A DNA stretch of 64,000 nucleotides from contig CAYFUM010000002.1 of assembly GCA_964346475.1 (NCBI GenBank), positions 1-64,000 on the forward strand. The letters run 5' to 3'. Position numbers and translations under genes: made by a program. Origin of the DNA: DTU036 sp964346475. Lineage in GTDB: Bacteria > Bacillota > Clostridia > Peptostreptococcales > Acidaminobacteraceae. The notes beneath the pieces were generated by a model. It was not told where the DNA came from and searched no databases. It saw nothing but the letters and a program-made list of their open reading frames with translations. This document shows, piece by piece, positions 57,704 to 64,000 of this stretch; within the stretch, counting starts at the first letter, position 1; every line of letters begins with the position of its first letter.

Positions 57704-58178
57704 TTAAGACTCCTCCTAGACTCTTGAAAAGTATCAGCGCAGGGAATAAATTAAAGGCTGTACCAAGAAATAGAGGAAAAATCATTAGAGGCAGAAGAAA
57801 AAGGGCACTAGGTACAAGACCCATTGCATAACTTAAAAGTGAGCTTAAAAATAGTGCCAGCAGCCAGTTTACTAAGAAGGCCAATGCAATGGCAAGAAAA
57901 GGTCTTTTTTGATAGTAGTAGCCCAATAGGTAGCAAGCAAGAAACATCATTGCCATAAGTAGAAGATGGGTCGGTAAACCCAGGGGAAAACCATGGACAA
58001 GGGCTGTTAAAAAATGCCCTACACCACCAACAAGGCCTCCTGCAAGGGCTCCAAGAGCCAGGGCTGCAAAAAATCCAGGCAGGGAATCCAAGGCTATACT
58101 CATAAAAATAGTTATGTAGCTTCCCACCGCACTGAGTGCAATTAAAAGAGCTATTATTGTCATTTTTTTTGTCTTCAT
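57690..58178 (-). CDS. cblT: Alpha-ribazole transporter CblT-like ECF S component
   Basis: A 162-residue membrane protein with about five to six hydrophobic helices (MTIIALLIALSAVGSYITIF; LLLMAMMFLACYLLGYYY; LAIALAFLVNWLLALFLSSL) and the GALAGGLVGGVGHFLTALVH loop typical of ECF substrate-binding subunits. Adjacent to CblS and the nucleotide-loop genes, so alpha-ribazole is the likely cargo. The shared ECF energising module is not in the window. ATG 58178 lies 5 bp from the cobC stop. Confidence 0.78.
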   Translation of the reverse strand: MKTKKMTIIALLIALSAVGSYITIFMSIALDSLPGFFAALALGALAGGLVGGVGHFLTALVHGFPLGLPTHLLLMAMMFLACYLLGYYYQKRPFLAIALAFLVNWLLALFLSSLLSYAMGLVPSALFLLPLMIFPLFLGTAFNLFPALILFKSLGGVLNEIS

Positions 58179-58182
58179 AATC

Positions 58183-58743
58183 CTATAAATTCTCCAAAGA
58201 AAGAAGCCTCCATGGCTCACTTCTTAAATGTATTCTGGCGCCACTACCTAAGTAGAAGCGACTTAAATCTCTATAGCTATAGTTTAAAATTTCAGCCATG
58301 AGGCTAAACATCAAGGCTTGGTGGCTTATAATAAGTGATGATTCACTTATACTCTGGTAAAAACTCCTAGCTCTACTTCTCACCTCTAAAAAATCTTCAC
58401 CTCCAGGATATTTAAAGGACCAGGCATCTTCCATCCACTTGGCAACCTCATTGGGAAAAAGCTCTTCTATTTCTTTAAAGGTTCTTCCTTGAAATTCGCC
58501 GAAATCGATTTCCCTTAACCTTTCATCTACTTCCAAAGGAAGTCCCAGGCGGGATGACAAGGAATGTGCCAGAATAAGACTTCGTGGATAGGGTGAGCTG
58601 TAAATTTTCTTAACGGGATATTTTTTTTCAAGCAAATACTCCATCTGCTCTAGTCCCTTTTTACTAAGGGGGGTATCGGGTCTTGAAAAAACACCCTTCC
58701 TATTGTCTCTACTAAGAGTATGTCTAAGTAATACTATATCCAT
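58183..58743 (-). CDS. cobC: Alpha-ribazole-5'-phosphate phosphatase (CobC-like histidine phosphatase)
   Basis: A 186-residue histidine phosphatase. The phospho-His is in MDIVLLRHTLSRDN; SSPYPRSLILAHSLSSRLG, IDFGEFQGRTFKEIEE and the second His in LIISHQALMFSLMAE complete the active site. It would remove phosphate from alpha-ribazole 5'-phosphate or from adenosylcobalamin 5'-phosphate. Position between cobS and cblT supports CobC over a general phosphatase. Overlaps cobS by 10 bp. Confidence 0.85.
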   Translation of the reverse strand: MDIVLLRHTLSRDNRKGVFSRPDTPLSKKGLEQMEYLLEKKYPVKKIYSSPYPRSLILAHSLSSRLGLPLEVDERLREIDFGEFQGRTFKEIEELFPNEVAKWMEDAWSFKYPGGEDFLEVRSRARSFYQSISESSLIISHQALMFSLMAEILNYSYRDLSRFYLGSGARIHLRSEPWRLLSLENL

Positions 58744-59450
58744 GCTTCCACCATTAAATAAAAAATAATAAAAACCAGTTGACTGCTTTCTATTACAAAA
58801 CCCACAGTATCTCCCGTCATACCTCCAAGATAACTTTTAAATCTTTGGCCCACTAGAAAGCTGTATAGCATACTTACAAGACTTGATATGAGACCCCTAA
58901 GCCCAAGTAAATAAATGGATAAAAATAAAAGTACAACTAGCCAGCCATAAATATGACAGGATCTGATACTCTCAACAAAGAGTTTTCCCATCCCCTCTTT
59001 CCTAGCATACTTGTTCTTATAGGCAGATAAGAGGCCGCCAAAGCGGCCGAGGGCTGGTAGTATTATAAGGGCCTGGGTAAGGTAGGGAAAGAAGCTAAAG
59101 TAGCCTAAAAGGAGTATAAAAAGCCCCAGGATTCCAAAACTACCCAGTAGAGGGTCCGTCATTATCTCAAGGGCTCTACTAGGACCTCTCCTAGCAAGAA
59201 TTCCATCCAAGCTATCGGCGTAGCCGTCCATATGAAGGCCACCCGTAAGTAGTATATATAAAAGTAAAAGTATAAAAGCCCTAATTTTAACTGGAATAAA
59301 AAGAAAGGCCAGATAGAGAAGACTACCTAGGATAAGGCCTATAAAGGGTATAAAGACTATTCCTTTCCTGTAAATCTTTTCCTCCCAGATATGATTTTTA
59401 CTATAGAAGGTGGTAAAAAGTCCAAGTTGAGTTAAAAAAGCTCTGATCAT
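58734..59450 (-). CDS. cobS: Adenosylcobinamide-GDP ribazoletransferase (cobalamin synthase)
   Basis: A 238-residue membrane enzyme that joins adenosylcobinamide-GDP with alpha-ribazole (phosphate). Family marks are LGLFTTFYSKN in the N-terminus, LTGGLHMDGYADSLDGILAR (metal-binding DGxxD), REKALEIMTDPLLGSFG-like RALEIMTDPLLGSFGILG, and GGMTGDTVGFVIES near the end. Six to seven hydrophobic helices. Overlaps cobU by 4 bp and cobC by 10 bp. Confidence 0.94.
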   Translation of the reverse strand: MIRAFLTQLGLFTTFYSKNHIWEEKIYRKGIVFIPFIGLILGSLLYLAFLFIPVKIRAFILLLLYILLTGGLHMDGYADSLDGILARRGPSRALEIMTDPLLGSFGILGLFILLLGYFSFFPYLTQALIILPALGRFGGLLSAYKNKYARKEGMGKLFVESIRSCHIYGWLVVLLFLSIYLLGLRGLISSLVSMLYSFLVGQRFKSYLGGMTGDTVGFVIESSQLVFIIFYLMVEAWI

Positions 59451-59974
59451 TTAATCACTACCGGTATACCAGCCACAACCAGGGTAACCCTATCCGCTCT
59501 TTTTGCAAGAAGCTGATGGAATCTGCCCATCATGTCTCTAAAAATCCTGGACAATCTATCCTCTGGCACCAAGCCCATTCCCAGTTCATTGGAAACAAGA
59601 AGTACGTCCCTATCCTGGCTTAAATCCAAAAAGCCTTCTATTTCTTGCCAGATTTTTTCTTCAAGCCTTTGAAAATCTTCATCACTATAATCTTCAAAAT
59701 TCTCATCAAAGAGTAAGCCTGTTACCATCATGGTCAGACAATCCAGGAGAATAGCTGGTTCATTGCCAAGGTCCTGCCTGGTAAAGCCCCTATATTTCTC
59801 CAAGGTCCTCCAGGAGTCTTTTCTCCTTTTTTTATGTAGTTCTACCCTATGGGCCATCTCCTCATCTTCTATCTTTGCAGTGGCCAGATAGACTACCTCA
59901 GGATAGCTCCCAGCTCTTTTTTCTGCGTAGCTGCTCTTGCCACTGCGTGCACCACCTAAAATTAACTCTAACAT
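59447..59974 (-). CDS. cobU: Adenosylcobinamide kinase / adenosylcobinamide-phosphate guanylyltransferase
   Basis: A 175-residue bifunctional enzyme that phosphorylates adenosylcobinamide and adds GMP. P-loop GGARSGKSSYAEKRA; the guanylylated His lies in VELHKKRRKDSWRTLE; ILLDCLTMMVTGLLF and VSNELGMGLVPEDRLSRIFR are typical. It is the first biosynthetic gene after the MarR-type regulator (18-bp gap). Confidence 0.94.
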   Translation of the reverse strand: MLELILGGARSGKSSYAEKRAGSYPEVVYLATAKIEDEEMAHRVELHKKRRKDSWRTLEKYRGFTRQDLGNEPAILLDCLTMMVTGLLFDENFEDYSDEDFQRLEEKIWQEIEGFLDLSQDRDVLLVSNELGMGLVPEDRLSRIFRDMMGRFHQLLAKRADRVTLVVAGIPVVIK

Positions 59975-59992
59975 TCATCTCCTCTATGGCTA

Positions 59993-60823
59993 TTAGCTAT
60001 TTTTTTTCTGGTAATTATAAAAGACCTGATCTCCCCTCTTCTCATAGGACAAAAAGAGATAGTTATTCTTATGGACAAGTTTTTGTCTCTCCACATCACC
60101 CTCAGGAATCCTAATGGTAATCGTGCCTTCATGGTTTGAAAAATACCAGCTTTCAAATTCTCTGATAAGATCCATCCCGTGCTGGACCACATCTGCAATT
60201 TGATGGAAGTGTATTTCACTGACCTCTATGCCACCCTGATCCTTTTCAATGAATTTGATCCAATTAAGTACATATTGGCCAAACCTTTCAATAAAGAGTT
60301 TTTCATCTTCTTTAAAGCTGTAGATATTCCTCTCTCTAAGAGCATCCATATCATGGTTACTAGCCAGGGAAAAAGAGGTGTCTCTCTTGTAATTTTTGAT
60401 ATCACACCATTTAAGGTCCAGTTCCTGAATAAAAACATCTAGAAGGGAGGATAATTCTTTTACAAGATCCTTATGGACATTGGTGGCCATAATAGATTGA
60501 ATTTCATCAGAAGCACCCTTAACCTCTTCAAAGATTTGCCGACCCTTTTTCGATAAAAAGACATTGACCCTCCTCTTGTCTCTCTGGTCGGTCTTCCTAA
60601 GGATATAGCCAGTCTCTTCAAGTTTCTTCAAAGCCTTGGCTACAGTAGTCTTATCTATAAAGAGATCCCTTGATATATCATATTGGTTGGCTCCTTCATT
60701 CTCATTCAAGTAGAGAATGTAAGCGTATTGACCCCTGTTAAGAGAGCTCTCTGCCAGCTTGTCTTCAAAGATGGTCTCAATCATCCTAGCAAGCTGCTCA
60801 ATGCCCGTAGCAATGTTGTTCAT
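59993..60823 (-). CDS. MarR family regulator with an unrecognised C-terminal domain
   Basis: A 276-residue protein about twice the usual MarR size. Residues 1-140 are a MarR winged helix: LNRGQYAYILYLNENEGANQ, ISRDLFIDKTTVAKALKKLE and the wing RKTDQRDKRRVNVFLSKKGR. Residues about 150-276 form a further domain that I do not recognise, with His-rich SEIHFHQIADVVQHGMDLI and a beta-rich end (GTITIRIPEGDVE). It lies 18 bp before cobU in a single run with cobS, cobC, cblT and cblS, so it probably controls corrinoid salvage; the extra domain could bind a corrinoid or another ligand. AGGAAGG precedes ATG 60823. Confidence 0.85.
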   Translation of the reverse strand: MNNIATGIEQLARMIETIFEDKLAESSLNRGQYAYILYLNENEGANQYDISRDLFIDKTTVAKALKKLEETGYILRKTDQRDKRRVNVFLSKKGRQIFEEVKGASDEIQSIMATNVHKDLVKELSSLLDVFIQELDLKWCDIKNYKRDTSFSLASNHDMDALRERNIYSFKEDEKLFIERFGQYVLNWIKFIEKDQGGIEVSEIHFHQIADVVQHGMDLIREFESWYFSNHEGTITIRIPEGDVERQKLVHKNNYLFLSYEKRGDQVFYNYQKKNS

Positions 60824-60846
60824 AGTTTACCTTCCTATTGAAAATT

Positions 60847-60858
60847 AAAGTGAACTTT
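60847..60858 (-). promoter_or_regulatory. Candidate MarR operator upstream of marR-cobU
   Basis: AAAGT-GA-ACTTT, a perfect 5-bp inverted repeat with a 2-bp centre, lying about 14 bp downstream of the -10 element and just before the ribosome site. Position suits autoregulation; binding is inferred only. Confidence 0.45.
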
Positions 60859-60871
60859 CTTCTATAATTTT

Positions 60872-60900
60872 ATTTTAGCTTAATTTCTCGCTGAATTCAA
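60872..60900 (-). promoter_or_regulatory. Promoter of the marR-cobU-cobS-cobC-cblT-cblS operon
   Basis: On the minus strand: -35 TTGAAT (60895-60900), 17-bp spacer, -10 TAAAAT (60872-60877). The leader to the marR ATG is only about 40 bases, leaving no space for a riboswitch. Confidence 0.65.
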
Positions 60901-61071
60901 GCATTAATGTTAAATCCAAGTTTCTAGAATATAAAATATACTTTTGGTAACAATAAAATATATGGAATATAGCCCAGGGCCTTAAGTCTAGAAAATAAGG
61001 TGGAATTAGGATTAAATTTATACTAATAAGACCTCTGAAGCTTAAGAGCATTAACTAGGAACTTAGCAAAG

Positions 61072-61095
61072 AAAAAAGGAGCCATAGCTCCCTTT
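61072..61095 (-). terminator. Intrinsic terminator of rny
   Basis: On the minus strand GGAGC (61087-61091) and GCTCC (61078-61082) form the core of a stem extended by flanking A and T, followed by six T. It lies just after the rny stop codon. Confidence 0.8.
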
Positions 61096-61101
61096 TCCTT
61101 C

Positions 61102-62634
61102 TTATTTGGCATAGGATACTGCCCGGGATTCTCTTATTATGTTGACCTTTACCTGTCCGGGATAATCCATCTCATCCTCAATGCGCTTGGCTACATTTCT
61201 AGATAGAAGTACCATTTCATCATCGCTAATTTCATCGGGAACCACCATAATTCTGATTTCCCTACCTGCCTGGACGGCGTAGGCATGGTCTACTCCTTCA
61301 TAGGAATTTGCAATGGTTTCCAAGTTCTCTAGCCTTTTAATGTAGCTATCCAGGGCTTCTCTTCTAGCCCCAGGTCTAGCTGCACTTATGGCGTCTGCCG
61401 CCGTAACTATAACAGCTTCAACAGTTGTAGGCTCATAATCTCCATGGTGGGTACTCATGGCGTGGATTACTTCATCGGATTCACCATATTTTTTTAGAAG
61501 CTGCATACCAAGCTCTATATGGGTTCCTTCAACCTCAGTATCAATTGCCTTTCCTATATCGTGGAACAAACCAGCTCTTTTAGCAATTCTGACATTGGCA
61601 CCCAATTCCTTGGCCAGCATTCCTGCAACCTTGGCAACCTCGATACTATGGACCAGGACATTCTGTCCGTAGCTAGTTCTAAATTGCAACCTACCAATAA
61701 GTTTCACTAGTTCAGGATGTACTCTACCAAGCTCTAGTTCAAAGACTGCGTTTTTACCCTCTTCCTTCATCTTTTCTTCGATTTCGTTACGGGATTTATT
61801 AACCATGTCCTCGATTCGAGTGGGATGAATTCTTCCATCGGCTATCAACTTTTCCAGGGCCATACGGGTAATTTCTCGTCTAACAGGATCAAAGCAGGAA
61901 ATAATTACTGCCTCTGGAGTATCATCTATTATCAAGTCGACTCCTGTGGCCTTTTCCAAGGCCCTAATATTACGGCCTTCTCTTCCTATAATCCTGCCCT
62001 TCATTTCATCGTTGGGTAGTGTTACAGCACTGACGGTGTTTTCAGAGACATAGTCTGAAGATATCCTATGAAGGGTATTGGCAAGTATCTTCTGAGCTAA
62101 CTTATTAGAATCCTCCTTGATTTCCTCTTCAATAGAACGGATACGAATTACCTTCTCCCTAGATAGTTGCTTATCCACCTCGTCTAAAAGGATGGATTTG
62201 GCTTCTTCTCGAGACAGGGCAGCTATTTTCTCCAGTGCCTTATCCTGTTCGTTTTTTTGATTTTCAAGTTGCTTTTTTAAAACTGTCACTTTTTTCTCAA
62301 GATTTGACAGTTCTCTCTCTCGTTTTTCCTGATCTTTTTGCTTTAATTCTAGGCTTTCTTCTTTTTGCAAATTTCGGCGCTCTACTCTTTGTATCTCGGA
62401 GCGTCGTTCTCTTGTTTCTTTTTCCAGATTAGATCGTAGATTGTGGATTTCCTCTTTGGCTTCGAAAAGGGCTTCTTTTTTAACTATTTCAGCATTCTTT
62501 TTTGCTTCTAGGACAATATCGTTGGCCCTATCCTCTGCAGATCCAGTTTTTCTTTCACCAACTCTTTTTCTAAGTAGATATCCAAAAACAATACCGAGTA
62601 TTGCTAATACGATATAAATAAGGAATGTTTCCAT
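61102..62634 (-). CDS. rny: Ribonuclease Y
   Basis: Membrane-bound endoribonuclease that starts mRNA decay. The N-terminal membrane helix (METFLIYIVLAILGIVFGYL) is followed by a long coiled coil (about 30-200), a KH domain with GRIIGREGRNIRALEKATGV, and an HD domain with AGLFHDIGKAIDTEVEGTH. Length about 510 residues is normal. The ATG at 62634 is 17 bases from the AGGAGG (62652-62657); nearer in-frame codons are ATT, so the true start may be a non-ATG codon at about 62643-62649. Gene order cinA-recA-rny is standard. Confidence 0.95.
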   Translation of the reverse strand: METFLIYIVLAILGIVFGYLLRKRVGERKTGSAEDRANDIVLEAKKNAEIVKKEALFEAKEEIHNLRSNLEKETRERRSEIQRVERRNLQKEESLELKQKDQEKRERELSNLEKKVTVLKKQLENQKNEQDKALEKIAALSREEAKSILLDEVDKQLSREKVIRIRSIEEEIKEDSNKLAQKILANTLHRISSDYVSENTVSAVTLPNDEMKGRIIGREGRNIRALEKATGVDLIIDDTPEAVIISCFDPVRREITRMALEKLIADGRIHPTRIEDMVNKSRNEIEEKMKEEGKNAVFELELGRVHPELVKLIGRLQFRTSYGQNVLVHSIEVAKVAGMLAKELGANVRIAKRAGLFHDIGKAIDTEVEGTHIELGMQLLKKYGESDEVIHAMSTHHGDYEPTTVEAVIVTAADAISAARPGARREALDSYIKRLENLETIANSYEGVDHAYAVQAGREIRIMVVPDEISDDEMVLLSRNVAKRIEDEMDYPGQVKVNIIRESRAVSYAK

Positions 62635-62676
62635 GTTTGGAATAATAATCACCTCCTATATTTATCTAGCTTATTT

Positions 62677-62685
62677 ATTATAGCA
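62677..62685 (-). promoter_or_regulatory. Extended -10 promoter of rny
   Basis: Minus-strand TGCTATAAT, an extended consensus -10 without a clear -35. It follows the recA terminator and precedes the ribosome site by about 20 bases. Confidence 0.6.
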
Positions 62686-62710
62686 TATATTCCATTTTCT
62701 TGTCTGCCTA

Positions 62711-62746
62711 TAAAAATAATGAGATGGTTTTATGCCATCTCATTAT
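62711..62746 (-). terminator. Intrinsic terminator of recA
   Basis: A perfect 12-bp stem, 62735-62746 with 62716-62727, a 7-nt loop and a short T-run on the minus strand. The recA stop codon lies in the loop, so the last codons of recA encode the 5' arm. Confidence 0.82.
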
Positions 62747-63740
62747 CAATTGTAGATATCTGATAAAATTCCCTTACTAATCTATCAATTTCCTCCAGGA
62801 GTTCGGGATCATCCAGAAGGAATTTCTTTACATTCTCACGTCCCTGACCCAACCTATCTTCACCATAGGAATACCAAGAACCAGATTTTTTTACAATCTC
62901 AGCATCAACTGCAGCATCTAAAATACAGCCTTCACTGGATATTCCCTTGCCATACATTATATCAAATTCTGCGGTTTTAAAGGGTGGAGCCACTTTATTT
63001 TTTACAACCCTAACCCTTGTCCTACTGCCTATCATTTCATCTCTTTCCTTGATAGTCTCAATCCTGCGCACATCAAGTCTTACAGAGGAATAAAACTTAA
63101 GGGCATTACCACCAGTTGTTGTCTCTGGATTACCAAATGTAATACCAATTTTCATTCTAAGCTGGTTGATAAAAATAATACTGGTACTACTCTTACTAAC
63201 TATACTAGTTAGTTTTCTAAGTGCCTGGCTCATGAGTCTGGCTTGTAGACCCATATGGCTATCACCCATTTCACCTGTCATTTCAGCCTTGGGGACTAGA
63301 GCTGCTACGGAGTCAACAACAATAACATCTATTGCGTTACTTCGCACCAGAGCGTCGACTATTTCAAGGGCCTGTTCACCCGTATCGGGCTGGGACAATA
63401 TCAGACCATCGGTATCTACACCAATATTTTTAGCGTAAACAGGGTCTAAAGCATGCTCTGCATCTATAAAAGCTGCTACACCGCCTAATTTTTGTGCCTC
63501 AGCAATCATATGGAGAGCTACAGTGGTTTTACCACTGGATTCTGGTCCATAAATCTCGATTATTCGTCCCCTTGGAATTCCACCTATACCTAGGGCTATA
63601 TCCAGGGACAATGCACCCGTAGGAATTACTTTAATATCTCTAGCTGTGGGCTCATCCCCTAAGCGCATGATGGAGCCCTTACCAAACTGCCTTTCTATTT
63701 GAGAAAGGACATGATCTAAAGCCTTATCTTTTTCTGACAT
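62730..63740 (-). CDS. recA: Recombinase RecA
   Basis: A 336-residue strand-exchange ATPase and LexA co-protease. Walker A GPESSGKTTVALH, VIVVDSVAALVPKAEMTGE with the loop GDSHMGLQARLMSQAL, FINQLRMKIG, and the DNA loop GNPETTTGGNALKF are all present. ATG 63740 follows GGGAGG. A LexA box lies directly upstream and the promoter sits in the end of cinA, so it can be induced apart from cinA. Confidence 0.98.
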   Translation of the reverse strand: MSEKDKALDHVLSQIERQFGKGSIMRLGDEPTARDIKVIPTGALSLDIALGIGGIPRGRIIEIYGPESSGKTTVALHMIAEAQKLGGVAAFIDAEHALDPVYAKNIGVDTDGLILSQPDTGEQALEIVDALVRSNAIDVIVVDSVAALVPKAEMTGEMGDSHMGLQARLMSQALRKLTSIVSKSSTSIIFINQLRMKIGITFGNPETTTGGNALKFYSSVRLDVRRIETIKERDEMIGSRTRVRVVKNKVAPPFKTAEFDIMYGKGISSEGCILDAAVDAEIVKKSGSWYSYGEDRLGQGRENVKKFLLDDPELLEEIDRLVREFYQISTIDNEMA

Positions 63741-63749
63741 ATTACCTCC

Positions 63750-63763
63750 CGAACATTAGTTCT
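63750..63763 (-). promoter_or_regulatory. LexA (SOS) box of recA
   Basis: AGAACTAATGTTCG on the minus strand fits GAAC-N4-GTTC. It lies after the promoter and abuts the GGGAGG ribosome site, so bound LexA would block early elongation. Confidence 0.75.
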
Positions 63764-63771
63764 GTAATTAC

Positions 63772-63800
63772 ATTCTATTCCATTACAGGCATTTTGGCAA
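63772..63800 (-). promoter_or_regulatory. Promoter of recA
   Basis: On the minus strand: -35 TTGCCA (63795-63800), 17-bp spacer, -10 TAGAAT (63772-63777). The -10 includes the cinA stop codon. Confidence 0.7.
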
Positions 63801-64000
63801 GCACATTCCAAAGAGACGCCAAAGCAAAGATTATCATAGCCTGTCTTGCAGAATTTCTATTGCGACTTGGCACTTTTCTGTAGAAGGACTCCTCCCCCCA
63901 AGGTGATACTATATGGACATAGCATTTGCCTCTAAGAGCCTCGTCTTCATGTTCTGCATAGCCAGTGAGGCTTACTACTAGGTCAGTGCCGGTATTAATC
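63775..64000 (-). CDS. cinA: CinA C-terminal domain (nicotinamide-nucleotide amidase), partial at window edge
   Basis: The reading frame is open from the right edge to the TAG at 63775-63777, about 74 codons. The translation INTGTDLVVSLTGYAEHEDE ... CYVHIVSPWGEESFYRKVPS and RNRNSARQAMIIFALASLW resembles the end of CinA, whose C-terminal domain deamidates NMN in NAD recycling. The start lies outside the window. The order cinA-recA-rny strongly supports the call. The recA promoter is embedded in its last codons. Confidence 0.75.
   Translation of the reverse strand, partial: INTGTDLVVSLTGYAEHEDEALRGKCYVHIVSPWGEESFYRKVPSRNRNSARQAMIIFALASLWNVLAKMPVME

Larger units (their letters stand above)
60824..61101. 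other. 278-bp region upstream of the marR-cob operon
   Basis: AT-rich spacer. The right end is the rny terminator and the left end is the marR promoter with a palindrome. I searched it for a cobalamin riboswitch (B12 box, GCTGCT core) and see none. No gene is evident in the middle part. Confidence 0.55.

Noticed and set aside
60179..60442. Plus-strand 87-codon frame across the marR C-terminal region
   Set aside because: I considered whether the unknown MarR extension is an artefact of a real opposite gene. The frame has no ribosome site, while the minus-strand frame is continuous with the MarR domain and followed closely by cobU.

Overview
This window looks like a chromosomal backbone segment from a strictly anaerobic, amino-acid-fermenting Gram-positive bacterium of the Clostridia/Tissierellia type. 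The evidence is the purine-rich AGGAGG ribosome sites, frequent TTG and GTG starts, and typical clostridial gene order: miaB-mutS-mutL-miaA-hfq-lexA, cinA-recA-rny, and iscR-iscS-iscU-mnmA-alaS-ireB-ruvX-DUF1292-fur. An IspH-S1 fusion, a four-subunit ferredoxin-linked 2-oxoacid oxidoreductase and [4Fe-4S] proteins also fit. I see no tRNA, rRNA, phage, insertion sequence or CRISPR array. Both window edges cut genes: rarA on the left and cinA on the right.

Layout. 1-4.1 kb: rarA (partial), a small lipoprotein, a DUF2284-like cysteine-rich protein coupled to a tyrosine recombinase, and a YneA-like LysM protein under a double LexA box. 4.1-7.65 kb: corrinoid uptake operon (btuF-btuC-btuD plus a divergent cobalamin adenosyltransferase-like protein) behind a cobalamin riboswitch. 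7.6-12.2 kb: pyrophosphatase, a duplicated-module lipoprotein, an S9 peptidase and lexA. 12.2-20.1 kb (minus): miaB-mutS-mutL-miaA-hfq-PLP enzyme. 20.2-22.7 kb (plus): EamA exporter, isochorismatase-like hydrolase, corA. 22.7-29.4 kb (minus): korDABC-rpiR-cmk-plsC-ispH/S1. 29.4-40.6 kb (minus): one closely packed run asp23-nusB-xseA-xseB-ispA-dxs-recN-deoB-pdp-scpA-scpB-rluB-mnmM. 40.6-42.6 kb: pepP/Q-like, efp and an acidic protein. 42.7-55.8 kb: the iscR-to-trhP run, with an internal alanine T-box. 55.9 kb: ilvE. 57-60.8 kb: marR-cobU-cobS-cobC-cblT-cblS. 61-64 kb: cinA (partial)-recA-rny.

How the parts work together. Two separate loci serve corrinoid salvage. The btu operon imports corrinoids under riboswitch control. 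The cob operon rebuilds the lower nucleotide loop, taking alpha-ribazole through CblT/CblS rather than a visible CobT. It has no riboswitch and is headed by a MarR-type regulator with an unrecognised C-terminal half, which I consider the most novel item here. LexA boxes of form GAAC-N4-GTTY sit on the promoters of lexA, recA and the yneA-like gene, so a small SOS regulon can be read directly. Several tRNA-modification genes (miaA, miaB, mnmA, mnmM, trmR, trhP) and Fe-S biogenesis genes are scattered through the housekeeping operons.

Limits: all calls come from reading the sequence by eye. Family names rest on recognised motifs and gene order, not on searches. Promoters and operators are pattern matches without experimental support.
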